A DNA stretch of 64,000 bases from Heterodera schachtii (Eukaryota; Nematoda; Chromadorea; Rhabditida; Heteroderidae), in assembly GCA_023374025.1 (NCBI GenBank), contig SIJG01000037.1, forward strand, positions 275,680 to 339,679, read 5' to 3'. The notes under the pieces are model-generated. The model was not told the origin of the DNA and ran no database searches. It was given only the letters and a program-made list of their open reading frames with translations. Made by a program: the position numbers and the translations under genes. This document shows positions 1 through 12,012 of the stretch, one piece after another (the first letter of the stretch is position 1; every line of letters starts with the position of its first letter).

Positions 1-874
1 AATTTAGTTTTAATTGTCCAAAAAATTGCTAATTATGGGGAAAATTTGGGTACACGAGATCTTGGAAGATGTACCCAATAAGAAAAAACGAAAATTTTAA
101 ACGCACAAAATAATAAGTCTCCGTCTTTCCTTCAGAAAACTCGCCAATGTGAACTGCTGCGCCACCTGCCAAAGTTTGGACTTTCAGCCTCTGCTCAAAA
201 AGAGTGTCAGTGGGCCCAGCGTGCGCTTCTCCGCCGCCCATTTTCAGTCCGAATTGGTTCGTCTCCCCGCGGGACAGTCCGACGCGTCGATGGACGGACG
301 AATGGTGGCCAAATGCGCGCATTGTGGGGGGACGGCCATTCACACGGGCGGCCCCATTTGGGTGGCGCCGACGTGGGACACCGAATTCGTCGGGAAACTC
401 CTCGCAATGTCGGTGCTGGCAATGAATTACTAATTCGGATGCGATTGGCTTCAGATTGAAAGGCCCGGAGGCGGGGCAGCTGAGACTTGGCACTCGTGAA
501 CGCCTGGAGGGCCTTCTGACGGTTCTGTCGGAGGAACTGCCCGACGTGCCCCTCTTCTACGAACACGACCAGCTGATGGTCGTCATGAAGTGCCCCTCGC
601 CCAAAATGAACGTCTTCCGGTCCGCCCTGCTCAACGCGGGCTTCCGCTGCTCCATCTCCCACTGCAACCCGCGGGCAGTCAAAACGGACGCGCCGACCTC
701 TTTTCTGTGGGACGTGTGCCGTGAATGGGTGGGAGGAGCACGCGGAGAGTGCCGATGCAAATGATCAGTCCGTTCCGTTTTTGCAGGCAAAACGAAACGG
801 AATCACAGCCAAAGGAATGGCCGAGGCGGGCGAGGACAGTCCGCGCAGTCGCATTTTGGCGAAGGAAACGAAGT
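1..874. repeat. Inverted repeat copy A (TRM1 3' segment)
   Basis: The reverse complement of this segment occurs at 20325-21198; position p here matches 21199 minus p there. All reading frames I compared over roughly 1-740 are identical in the two copies. Five substitutions fall between about 750 and 840, and similarity stops after GAAACGAAGT at 874. The repeat starts at the first base of the window, so it may continue to the left. It carries TRM1 exons 6-8. Confidence 0.93.
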
Positions 875-1072
875 CCGACCGACCCATTCCATGATTATTT
901 TAGTGAACGTATGTTTTTTAGGTCTGAAATCAACTTCAGCACCCATCCGGATTCCATCCCAAAGAGCAAATTCATCGGAATGCTTCGATTTCAGGACAAT
1001 AAAGGCAAAAATTGGGGCCCAAAAATGAAAGCCAAAGGACTGATAAAGTACACACAACCTTTGATTTCGTAA
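136..1072 (+). CDS. trm-1: tRNA (guanine26-N2)-dimethyltransferase, 3' exons only
   Basis: These are the last four coding exons of a TRM1 homologue (136-408, 455-728, 787-872, 922-1072). TRM1 dimethylates G26 of tRNAs using S-adenosylmethionine. The first exon has a CxxC pair (NCCATC), CAHCGG and the GGPIW motif of the TRM1 C-terminal domain. The next has [11 protein letters not shown] and KTDAP, typical of eukaryotic TRM1. The final exon ends with the RFQ-NWGP signature found near the C-terminus of animal TRM1. The methyltransferase half would lie left of base 1, if it exists. The donor after 872 (GTCCGA) is poor. Exons 6-8 are duplicated inverted near 21 kb, but the last exon occurs only here. 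This may be a partial copy, or the displaced tail of the gene at 20.3-22.6 kb. Confidence 0.8.
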
Positions 1073-1264
1073 GTCATTGACAATATTTTGTTGCATTTTT
1101 TTGTTTAATAAATATTTTCATTATTTGAAAAGAAAGGAAAATGGAAGTCGACGTGGGGAATTATTGTGACTCGCAAAAATAATTTAAACATTCTGATTCA
1201 TGTTTAATTCATGTGAAAATAAAAAATAATGAAAATAAATTTAGCAATTTAAAATTTTGAGGTT

Positions 1265-1670
1265 TTGAACATAACACTTTTCTTCTTTTTACAAAGTTCG
1301 ACCCGTCTTTGTCTTGGTTTGTCTTTTCCGTCTCTTCTTGTCCTCTGCTCTTCTTTCTTCCTTCGTCTGTTTTTGCTTTTTGTCTTTTCCGTCTCTTCTT
1401 TTCCTTTACTCTTTTTGTCTTTTCCGTCTCTTCTTGTCCTTTACTCTTTCTTCCTTCGTCTGTTTTTGCTTTGCCGTCTCTTCTTTTCCTTTACTCTTTC
1501 TTCTTTCGTCTGTTTTTGCTTTTTGTCTTTGCCGTCTCTTCTTTTCCTTTACTCTTTCTTCCTTCGTCCTTCTTCTCTCGCATCTTCTTCCTCCACCTCT
1601 TTGTCTTCTTTTCATTTCTCCTTTTCTCGTCCTCTCCTGTTTTTCTTTGCTCTTTTTCACTTATTTTCTT
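1265..1670. repeat. CT-rich minisatellite, unit about 60 bp
   Basis: The + strand is pyrimidine-rich and repeats blocks such as TTTGCCGTCTCTTCTTTTCC and CTTCCTTCGTCTGTTTTTGC about four times with indels between 1309 and 1575. On the minus strand it reads into the 3' end of the Ly-6-like gene as a lysine/arginine/glutamate-rich tail. About 190 bases without a recognisable feature separate it from TRM1. Confidence 0.75.
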
Positions 1671-3291
1671 TATGACTTTTTTCTTCCCATTAAATTCATT
1701 TTGGGATGAATTCGTTCCGTCACTTCCGTACGATGTCCTTATTAAAAACATGAAGCTGATTATTGTGCTGATCACTCCCAAAATGGCATTTTTAATGCCA
1801 AATTTTTTGGTGGCGGAATTGCAATTGGACCGAATGCAAGCACAAAGTTCGATGTGATCATGCGCATCGAAGGCATACCTAAACAATGGATAAGTTTATG
1901 CCAATTTCGACAGAAATTGCCTATGACCTGTCCGAAGAGATGAACAAATCCCTTAGTCGGATAGCCGAGCATATCGTTGCGCCCGACTTTGCTGTCCTGG
2001 CGAGTTCGCCAAATCGGACAGCCGTTCGATTGTGGTGGATAATGTCGGAGAGACACCCGCGCATAAAGCCGAAACGACGCCGGCCTGGGAAAACAGAAGC
2101 AATTATAAAACTGTGAATTATCAATCATTCTTTTCGCCTCCTCATTTGCCTTTGCTTTTCCTTTTTCCCACTCTCTCTAAAATTCCCTTTTTGTCTCTGT
2201 CTGTCTGTCCGTCTCCACTCACCGCCCACTCTGTCGTTCATTCGCAGTGTTACACATGCATCTGAACAGTTCTTCGTTGCAATGTATCGCCAGTCGAATT
2301 GGCCGTGGTCGCACTTCTCACTGAACACGAGGGGCCGTCGGTAGAGGTGCGAAATGAATTGGAACTGATCCTCCAAATAGGGACTCATGCAGCTGTGACA
2401 GTGCAGGCGATAGGCTTAACGAAAAAGGAACAATGAAAAAGCGAAAATGAATGATGGTGGAATTATTTTGGGTAGGAAAAGCGACTTAATTAGTGGCGAC
2501 AGATTGACACAATGACTGACCCCAGGGGTGAGCAAAATCGGACACATTGGCAAGGAAGTAGGAGAACACCTGAAGGAAGTCGGAGCCCATTCCATGCCAA
2601 GGGACAGCAATTTTTGTGAATCGGAGAAGGCGAAGAGAAAATGGGTTGGGGGGGGGGGGAGAAGCCGTGGGGCAATGGCGAGGCGGTTGAGAGTTTGCAG
2701 CCCATTCCTTCCCCCGCCTTTCATTCTTCCCCTGGACAACCCTTTGGGATTAGATTTAGTTGGGTAGGAGGGACGACGGGGAGGGCACCAAAAATGGTCG
2801 GAGGAAAGAAAGGGTGGGGGGGGGGAAGTTTGAGCCCACGGTGAGGTGAGGACGGAGACGGGGGGGGGGGGGCAATTCGAAAATACGCTCTTCCGCCCCT
2901 TTTATGTGTGCCCCCCCCCCGCCACGTCAATTCCCCAATTGAATTGTCCGTTTCATTGCCGAGAGTCGCCCTTCACGCCCCCCCCCCCCCCGTCAGAAGG
3001 AAAGGGAGGGCATTCAGTCATTCTCTGTTCACTCGACCATTCCGTCATTTTCCCTGAGGACGGCACCAATTCAATTCAATTCAATTTGCAATTTGTCTTA
3101 CCCTTCCAAGGGAATGTTAAGGGAAGGAAGAGTGAAAAGACAACAAAAAATAAAAAATAAAATTTGTAATATTATTTTAATTGTTTTTTGGATTAATTTT
3201 TAAAACCATTTAAAATTCAAAATAATTGGGACTTTCACAAAATCTTCCTGTGTGTTTTCTTTCGTTCATTCATAAATTTTCAATTTATGCC

Positions 3292-3322
<31 letters not shown>

Positions 3323-4822
3323 TGTTTCTCTCTGATTTTCCAACTTTTCCTAATTTTCCACCTTTTGCCCCTCCCTTTCGTCGGCTTTTCCATCGCACAT
3401 TTCTCGCCCCTTAAATTGGGTTTCGCCTTCCCTTTATTTATCTGCCGCCCCTCCCCCGGGGGATGTGTCTCGGGGTTCGACTTCGCTTCTTCCCCTTTTG
3501 CCCCCTCCAAATGTGCCGATCTATTCGTAGTGCCTTTCTCGCTCTCTAATTGAATTCTTGGACATTAGTCCGCAGCAAATAGCACAAATCGATCGACTTT
3601 TTTGCCATTTCAAACATTATCTGGCGTTTAGTTGTTTGAAAGGTTAGAAAAAGAAAGAGAGTAAATTACCGGAAGGCATTTGTCGGAGCAATGGCAATGA
3701 AAGAGTCAAAGCAAACCCCGGAGGGGTTCTTTCCTCACTCTTCGGCTAATTTGCCAAGACGTACTCCCTCAGAGGAAGACGAAAAGGATAATTATGCGGA
3801 GGGGAGTCGATAAGAAAACATTGGAGGGATGGAATTGGCACTGAGATTAAAAGGGATAATGAAATCGCAAGGGCAGAGGGAAAGGAAGCGGCAAAAGGCG
3901 GGGGGGGGGAAAGAGCAAAGGGTGACTGATGAGAGGAGGGGGGGGGGGGGGAGGGAATCCATGGGAATGGCAAAATGACGGACAAATGTTTTATTGGAAA
4001 GTGCCAATGCTCCGGAAGAGAGTGAGAGAGAAAAGGGCTTCTCCAATCGGTGGCATACGACAACAACTCCTTCTGAACTGACCTTGTTCAGCCGCGTGAG
4101 GCGGTGGGTCGTGGACGGAGGCGAGAATGAAAGAGAACAATTTGGTGAACTGAGTGGCCATTGGGAAGAAGCAATTAGCAAGGGATTATGGCCAAAAAGA
4201 GCCGATTGAGGAGGGCCAAAAGATCGAAGACGGTGCCAAAAAGGGGCGAATTCAGTCGCACTCCCTGCAGCATAAAGGGAAGAAAGGCAACGGTACGGGG
4301 GAACAATGCAAATCGGTAATGGCAGAAGACCGAAGAAAAGCTTTATATGTTTTGCCGGCCGATCGAAAGGGGAGAAATGCCCCGGGGGTTACCTCCGCAG
4401 TTTAGCGATGACATCCATCAGCAGAGGAATGCTCTTCACCTTGCTCGGATGCAATAAGAGGCGATGGCGGAAGGATTATAGCCAACGGAGCGTGGGGAGA
4501 GGCAATGAGAAAGGGGGCGGTGCCAATTGCATTGGCACCGCCCGAGGGGGGGGGGGGGGCGATAAGGGCAATTGGAAGGCGATGAGAGAACACAGAGAGG
4601 CAGGAGAGAGAGAGAGAGAGAGAGAGAAAAGAGGCGGGACCAAAACGGACGGGAGAGAATGCAGAGATTGGGGAGAGAGTGCGGATGCAGAGAAATCAGA
4701 GAATACCATTTTTGATTAGCAAAGCCAATACAATCAGCAGACTCACTCACCTTCCAAGTGGAAGGGTGGCCTTCGGTAGCGAAGCGAATGTGCGGACATT
4801 TCCCCGACGTGGGCTGAGTCAT
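1491..4822 (-). CDS. Ly-6/uPAR-domain protein, ODR-2/HOT-like
   Basis: Exons in coding order: 4822-4751, 2569-2521, 2414-2223, 2084-1928 and 1878-1491; the phases agree at all junctions. The protein has CHSCMSPY near the start of the domain, then EKCDHG, NCSDACVTL, GFMRGCLSD and finally ELCACIRSNCNS. This cysteine spacing with a terminal CN is that of three-finger Ly-6 proteins, and it most resembles the nematode ODR-2/HOT group of membrane-anchored neuronal proteins (family assignment from memory). A hydrophobic stretch (ILGVISTIISFMFLI) follows, as expected of a GPI or membrane anchor. The frame then continues about 65 residues into the CT minisatellite as a basic tail, which is odd for a GPI protein. 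The first exon (ending TWK, donor GTGAGT) fits by phase only; no clear signal peptide was found, so the true start is uncertain. Intron 1 (about 2.2 kb) holds G/C runs and an ATT microsatellite. Confidence 0.65.
3291..3322. repeat. (ATT)n microsatellite
   Basis: About ten uninterrupted TAT/TTA trinucleotide units, inside the proposed first intron of the Ly-6-like gene. Confidence 0.9.
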
Positions 4823-6382
4823 AGGCCGAAAGAACGCCCATCGAAGCCGAACCGAACGAATCGGAGCGATCCCTCCGAAAAGCGGCACCGAAAATGGGCG
4901 ACAAAATAATGAAACAGAAAAATTGGAGAGAATTGGCGATGACGGAAGAAAAGAGGGAAGGCATCTGCTGAAACAAAAAACGATGACACTTTGGCACTGT
5001 CAGCAATTGCCAATTGCGAAGTGTTGGCAAAGTCAATGGCACGGGGACCGACCGTTTCGCAATTTGTTTTATTGCCAAAGGCCGAAAGTGTCAAATGGCC
5101 GTTGTGCGGAGGGAATTTCCGGGCACAGCAAAAGCCTCCGAATTTGCCATTCATTCTCCCCCACCGCTTCTGCTCATGCCCAACTCATTGCATTTGTTAC
5201 CCTGCGAACTTTGCGCACAAAATGCGAGGGCGACGGTATGCCGCGGCTAAGCAAAGGGACGGAGGGCCAAATTAAATTAATTTGGCAAACCGACGCCCTT
5301 CAGCAGCAAATGGCCAGGCAAACAGATGGGGCAAAGTCAAATCGAAATCATCGAGGCTTTGTTCCCTAAGGGAAACAAAAGGAGCGAGAAAATGAGTCAA
5401 AGTGAGGGAGGGAAAAGCATTGGCAAAAGACGACGAAAGGGGGGAAAGGGAAAGGGAGGGAAGGGGGGGAGGGGTAAGACACCCCGGGGTGATGAGGCCG
5501 AAAAGTGAGGCGGTGCGTTGAAGCAGCAGAATTTGATTTGGGCAGGGCGGCGCGGCGGGGGGGGGGGGGGTTAAATTAGGGAGGGGCGGAGGATGGCATG
5601 TTGGGGAGGGATTATCGGAGAGATAGGGGGCGGAGAAGAAGAGGTGACAAATTGAATCGGGCAGCCGCAGAGACAAATTGGGTGGGGACGCGCAAAAAGG
5701 GAGGGAAATGCCAAAAGGGAGGGAAATGCCAACATTTTCGGCACGGCCGAGGGACGGACAGGCGACAAAAGTGTCCGTTACCCCATGGCCTCGGAGGTAG
5801 AAGAGTTCTCGGTTTGCTCAGCTTCAAAATGAAAATTGCACCCCAAAAAATGCCTCGGGTGAATTGCCCCAGGCAAAACGACGGCGAAAGTAATTTCGTC
5901 GCATTTTCACCCCTTTTCCGTCAAAAATGACGCTTGACGAGGCGATGAGGGAATGGGGCGGGGGAGGGGGGGGGGGACGATGAGTTTGGACGCCCCCCCC
6001 CCCCACGGGCAGTGCCATGCCCGCCCATCCCGCAACAGCCAATGCTTTTTGAATGAGTGGGAAAGGAGCGGCTTAATTGGGGCCCGATTGAGTGAAAACG
6101 GCTGAATGGGCACAAACAAGAGAAAGGAAGGGCAACCGAAAAGGGAAAAAGCACTCACTGAAGCGACCGTTTGGACAAAGGCAAACCGACCAAAGTTTCA
6201 AAAAACATTAAAAGCCAACGAAATTAAAAAGAGATTAAAATGAATTTGCTTTATCGTCTGCAGGTAAATAAAATCACAAATTCGCAATTGTTAAGTTTGA
6301 GAATCCTCAGTTGGAGGGATGGCGAAGAATCGTCGTAAGTGTCAAAAGCGTTTTTCGATGTTTTTGTCTGTCAGAGGCACCG
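4823..6382. other. Intergenic, no gene recognised
   Basis: There is no convincing coding exon on either strand. It holds several G runs (for example near 5560 and 5960) and purine-rich tracts. It separates the start of the Ly-6-like gene from the 3' end of the aldehyde dehydrogenase. Confidence 0.6.
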
Positions 6383-8696
6383 TCAGATGAGTCGACTGAT
6401 CAAAAAGCCGAGAATGAGTCCCACCACCAAATAGGGCACTTTCGGCAAAAATGTCTTCAAAAAGCGGGGCATCGCGCGACGTTTCCCGGTCAATTGCTGA
6501 AGACTTTTCAGTTTTTGGTCCGTTAGGGGCGGGTAACGACCACTGAAAATGGAAAATGAATTAAAGTGCAATGAAATGGGATTTATTACGCAGCAATGCC
6601 ATCGCCGAAAAAGCAGCGCTTCAGCACCGCCTTTTGGTGGGTGAACTCGTCGAAGCCGAACTTCCCCCGGTAACTGCCCATTCCGCTCTCGCCAACTCCG
6701 CCAAATGGCAAAGTGTCCACTGAATTGGGAAAAAAACAATTGCACCAAATTAACTCGAAGAATAATTAATTAAAAGGCACAAATCATGGAAATGAATTTG
6801 GGGTTTTTTGCCACTTCGTCCCATTCACCCGTAATTTGGAGCATCACGTCATTGACACAAACGGAGCCCGAATGCGTCTCGGCGACCCATCTGTTCACTT
6901 TGCGTTCGTCGCGAGTGAATAAATAAGCGGCCAATGGCTTCTCTCCCCGCTTTATAATGTCAATGGCCTCGTCAAAAGAACGGACGATGAGAATCGGAAG
7001 AATGGGCGCGAAAATCTGGAAAAATGAACAGGAAAAGGAAAACAGACAAACAGACTTCGGATTGCATCAGTGCGTCGTCAGGTTTGCACCTCCAAAATGG
7101 TCGGCGGAATGAACAAATCCTCCCGGTTGGGCTGTCCCATTTTGCAAATTTCGGTACCGACAGAGTTTTTCAGCAACGCGCAAATACGGCTAAAAACGGA
7201 AGGAAGGAAGCACTGACAGAAGCAAATGCCAAAAGGGAAGTGCCGTTACTCAAAGTGGGCTTCGTTGATGACTCGGCTGTAGTCTTTGCTCGTCTCCGGA
7301 TTCGTCCCGTAATATTCCACAAGCACCGCCTTCAGTTCCTCGACCAGTCTCGGCTTCATTTCGTTGGTCACCATTACGTAGTCGGGTGCCAAGCATGTCT
7401 GGCCACAGTTAAGCCATTTGCCCCAGGCCAATCGACGCGCGGTGATCGGAAGGTCCACGTTGGAGTCGATGAACACGGGCCCAAAGGGAGAGAGAAAAGT
7501 GAAAAACAAAGGCGGGGGGGGGGGGGGGGGGAAGCCTCACGACGGATTATTCAACGCCATCAAATGGGAAGTTGTGAAAATGTTATTTTCAAAATTGCTA
7601 TTTCCCTTAAAATATTTGACTTTTCAATTTAAGTGGTCCTAAAAGTCGTGAGGGTTCTCACAAAACTTGCAATTACCGCTCAATTTCATTTGCAATTACC
7701 TAATTATTTTATCCCAATTATTTGACAATGCCTCCCCTTAACATACGATTTTCCGCCGAGTTCCAAAGTGCAGGGCGTCAAATGTTCCGCGGCCGCCCTG
7801 GAAATGTGGCGGGCGACCAGCGCCGACCCGGTGAACACAATGTGGTCGAACTTTTCCTTCAGCAATTCGCCGGTCTGTTCAACGCCGCCCTGCACCACTG
7901 CCAAATAATTCTGAACGGAATTGGCACTGTTCAGAAGAATCTTTGGCATTCCCGCCCCCCCCAAAAAAAAATTGGCACACTCACCCGGTCAAATGCCTTC
8001 GAAATGATTTCGTCAACGGCGGCGGCGGTGTTCGACGCGACTTCGGACGGTTTCAAAATGGCAGTATTCCCTGTAAAATGACAAAATTTTGCTTGAATTT
8101 GGAGCACAAAAAAAGAACCAGCGGCTAAAACGTCGACCAAAGGCATTAGCAAAGTGTTGAGGGGGTAATTCCATGGGCCAATGAGCAAAACGACGCCCTA
8201 AATTGGAGAAAATCAGCGAAAGTTCTTGCGATTGTTTCCGTTTTCGCCCCGCTTTTAAGAATCATTTCGACTTCGACTGACCTTCGGCTCGCGAACGATC
8301 TGCGGGGAGTCGAGAAGTGTGGTGAAAGTCTTTTCGACATTTAAAGGCGCCGTCCATCGCTGAAAATCCCTTTTCTCAAATCCCTCAAATGTTTCCTTTT
8401 CCCACCTCCAAATTGTCGAGTACATATTCAATTTCAATGATCACCGACGAAATTTCGAGCGGATAATTCAGTTTCGCGTCCCTTTTCAGGTCCTTTTGCA
8501 CGGCTTCGCAGAGAAATTCGCTGTTGTCGAGGATTGTCTTGCGCAGTTTCTTCAGCTGCTTCCTCCGATGTGCCAATTCGGCGGTTTTGCCCGTCCGAAA
8601 GAATTCCCGCTGAGACTCCACGAGCTTAATAGGGAAAAAGCATATTAAAAAAGCAAAATGTATTGAAACAATTACGGAGTGAAAGGAGGAAGTCAT
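6383..8696 (-). CDS. ALDH3-type fatty aldehyde dehydrogenase
   Basis: It should oxidise medium and long-chain aldehydes with NAD(P)+, anchored on internal membranes by its C-terminus. Exons in coding order: 8696-8676, 8624-8406, 8359-8282, 8197-8119, 8070-7985, 7910-7747, about 7480-7250, 7189-7056, 7015-6829, 6719-6590 and 6542-6383. Visible ALDH motifs are [21 protein letters not shown], the general-base ELGGKS, the catalytic cysteine in [11 protein letters not shown], and [12 protein letters not shown]. The last exon ends in a hydrophobic helix ([12 protein letters not shown]), the tail-anchor design of ALDH3A2. Two defects are seen. The acceptor before VFIDSN lacks AG (the sequence reads CCTTTGG). 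The exon coding PDDALMQSE has one surplus base at about 7083-7090, which shifts the frame. Both may be sequence errors, or the gene may be decaying. The start at 8696 follows from a 21-nt first exon with a GTAATT donor. Confidence 0.85.
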
Positions 8697-10824
8697 CGGA
8701 GAGAAAAAGCGGAGAAAGCGAACGGAATTAATTGGGGGAGAAGGAAAAGCTGAAAAAGTGAAAAGCAAAGTTAGGAAATTGTGCATTAGTTGATTTGACA
8801 ACAAAGCGAAAAGACAGAAATTCCCGCATTATCCCCGAGGTTTCCATTCCGTTGATTTTTTGTTTTGAATTAATTCGCCTAACGAAAAATGATTCTCGTT
8901 TTAGACTCTCGCCCATTTGTTACTAATTAATTTGCCTTTTCGGTTATTTTTTGATAAAATGAAAATTGATTCTTTTTTCTTTTCTTTTTTCTAAAGATAA
9001 TATTTGGAAAACATTGGAATTGAATTATTAGGGCTTCCAATTAATTATATGCATTTTTTTCCAGGGTTATTAAAGGCCTGAATTTCCAAAAAACCCATTA
9101 TTCAAATCAGGATTAACGAATTTTATGATTTTATGTGCATAAATTGTAATCCAAAGCGCTAGGAATTATAATATATTTATTGGGAAAAGGTTGCATTCGA
9201 TCAGCGGAGCAAAAGGGGCACCGAAGTGAACATTCCCTTCACTTAATTAATTAATTAGTGAAAATTAGGAAAGTGAAAGGAAAGAGCAGCAGAAAAAAAG
9301 AGAGAAATGCAATAAATTGGACAAAAGGACAAACAATAAAAGCAAAATATTGTAATGAGAAAGAAAGAAAGAGCACAATCGAATTGGGGGAGGGGGGAGA
9401 AATTGCGGACGAAAGAATGAAAAGGGCGGAAAAGAGAAAAGAAAGGGAGCGAATGTCGGCGGGTGACGGGTGACAAATTGTACAAAATTAGAGGAAAAAT
9501 AAATGGGGGGGGGGGAGAAAAGGGAGTGAAAAAGGGGCGGGGGAGGTAATCGAGAGCAGGGACGGGCAAAGCTCGGCTTAGCACTCGAAGGCGAAGCCCA
9601 ACTTTTACTTGGAGGCAAAGCTCGAAGCCCAAAAAACCCGAAATTTTCGAAGCCGAAGTTTCGTCGGTCCCTGATCGAGAGTCGAGAACGAAGACAGCGA
9701 ATGACCCCGAGACGCGAGATCGAAAGCCCAAAAACCCCGGGAAATTTCTCTACTTGATAACAGACCGCAAACAGCCCATACAGATGATTAGGCGTTAGAT
9801 TGGTAGCTATTTGCTGTTCTCATTGTGGGAGCGCAAATGAGCGACCAATGATTTTAAAGACTTTCGTTGGGAAAATGGGTCGGGTAGTGAGGTTATCTCT
9901 TCTCATCCGTTGTCCATCTCAGAAGTGATTGTCCGTCCGTTCTCGAAACTGTGTCAATTTGTCACCTGCTGGTGTTCCGAATGTTCGGTCATCGATCACT
10001 GATCAAACCAATCGCTGTGATCAATCGCCAGACTTTTCTCCCCCCCCCCCCCCCCGCTTTTGCCGACCCTTACATTTTCCTTCAATCATTTTTCTTTTTT
10101 AATGCCCCCCCCCCTCTGTCTCGTCTCCTTTTTAGTCAGTCCATTCATTCTCGACTTTGGGTTTGTTTGTTCAGCTTGGTCCACTCACTTCGCTCGGATG
10201 GCCAATGGACAAATGCCAAATGAAAGAACAAACAAAAACATTTTCCTTCTGAGGGAACGATGAACGACCATTCCCTTCTTGGCCATCATTTGCTGTTGTC
10301 AAAATGTTTTTGTTTGTCTATGATTTTCCCATTCGCTTTATTCATTTCGTAACCCATTGGCAACAGCGACTGATGAAAGACGGGGAGGGGGCGGAGATTG
10401 ACCATTTGGGGGGATAATGGGGGGGGGATCAGATTACAGCAGAGCAGCAAGGACCAGCAGCAGAAGTAATATTTGCATCGCTATTCACCGGCGGAATGAG
10501 TTGGGCGTATTCGTCCCCCGGGGGCGTGGAGTGTTTTGGGATGGCCTTTGGGGGGCACTCTCTCCTCACTATTCCCTTGAACCCTTCTCCTGTCCGTTTC
10601 CCCGAAAGTGAACTTTTTGCAATCGTTTTTCGATTCTTAAATTGTAGGTGAAAAATTTTCTTTGGTTTTTTCCGCAAAGGTTTTGTCGGCGACTTTTTTG
10701 ACGGCGATTACGGCGGCGGCGACGTTTTGTGCTGCTCCGTCCCCATTCCCTTGGGCATTTCCCCCGCCCCCCGCGCCTCCTCAACATTCCCGGCATTGTC
10801 ACGTTCCGTTTCCTTTTCAACCGA
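8697..10824. other. Intergenic, no gene recognised
   Basis: AT-rich up to about 9250, then purine-rich with G runs. At 9540-9740 a repeat-like stretch reiterates AAGCTCG/GAAGCCCAA, which looks like a decayed dispersed repeat. Poly-C runs occur near 10040 and 10105. The right end may include promoter and 5' exons of the SIX gene. Confidence 0.5.
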
Positions 10825-12012
10825 ATGCTTCCGTGTTCCGTTTCCGTTCGTCCTCCTCCGTCTTCCGCCCCCTCCCCGTCGTTTGATCAGTCCGTTTTTT
10901 GCCCCCCCCCTTTTTTTGCCGATTCCCTTCCCTTCAGATTCGGCATTTCTCCTCCTCCTCCAGCCCATTTTTCCTTCTTCTCAGATGACCAAGTGACTTT
11001 CGTTTGCCAATGCCTTGAAAATTGTGCCAATTTTTCTGCTTTGGTATTTCCTTTAAATTACATTTTTTGACTTTTCCATTAAATTCTTTATCAGTTGTTT
11101 TTTGTGGAAAGCATTGAGAGGCATTGCGGCGGTTCGTTGGCAATGCATCCGTCCCGGGACATTCTCCACAGGGCCAAGGCCCTTTCGCTGTTTCATTGCC
11201 GTCAGTTTGGCGAAATGTACGCGTTCATTCGGCGCAGCCAATTCGCCCACGACGACCACCGCTTTCTGCAGAAGCTATGGCACGAGGCGCATTATGCGGA
11301 GGTAAAAAGACAAGTGAATGGAGGGAGGGACTGATGGATGAACAAAATCCTTCACAGATTGAGCAAATGAGGGGAAAACGACCGGACGCAGTCGCACGGT
11401 ACCGAATTCGGAAGAGAAACGGACCCCCACTGAACATTTGGGACGGGGAGAGCATGAGCTACTGCTTCAAAGTGAGCATGAGTCAGCACCCAAAACAGAA
11501 CGAATGAAATGCCAAAGGCATTGGCCGACGATTCGCCAAAATCAAAAAAAAACATTGGCAGCCATTTAATCTTTGAGAAGACAACACGCCAAATTCTGCG
11601 CGAGTCGTTCCGTCGACAGAACACGCCTTCGCAAGAGGAGAAAGTGCGCCTCGCGCGGAGAACCGAACTGAGCACAGCGCAAGTGACCAATTGGTTCAAA
11701 AACCAACGGCAGAGAGCACGACAACGGGGGGAGAAGCAGAAAAACGAACAAAAGCAGCAGAAGCAATGGGAAGGGTCTGTAAATTATGGGAGAACGTTTA
11801 AAAGTGATTGGCATTTATCATTTGCAGAAACATTTGCTAATCAGCCGAAAGCGACAGAGAAATGGACGGTGAGGGGACGGGGGGGGAGGCAAAAGAGGGA
11901 GACGGAACAAAGCAGCAGAAGGAATGGCCGAGGAAAGGGGGCCAATGGGACGGGGGGGGCGAGGGACTATCCGGAAGATGGACTGAAGGGGGGAGGTGGG
12001 GTCATCCGCTGA
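10825..12012 (+). CDS. Divergent SIX-family homeobox protein
   Basis: A transcription factor with a SIX domain followed by a SIX-type homeodomain. Exons: 10825-11043, 11095-11301, 11358-11471 and 11578-12012, all in phase, 324 residues. The SIX domain runs from DDQVTFVCQCLE through RAKALSLFH to LWHEAHYAE, then YRIRKRN and IWDGESMSYCFK. The homeodomain ends NWFKNQRQRAR instead of the usual [11 protein letters not shown]. One residue seems to be missing at the CFK-homeodomain junction, whose acceptor is CTTTGAG. The 114-nt third exon matches the fifth exon of the next gene in length and position, so the two are tandem paralogues. SYCFK points to the SIX1/2 subgroup. The start is the first usable in-frame methionine and is weakly supported; the basic, glycine-rich C-terminus after the homeodomain is also uncertain. 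Confidence 0.75.

Noticed and set aside
29..493. Minus-strand 154-residue frame (and its twin at 20706-21170)
   Set aside because: It is antisense to TRM1 exons; identity of the twins reflects the DNA repeat, not protein selection.
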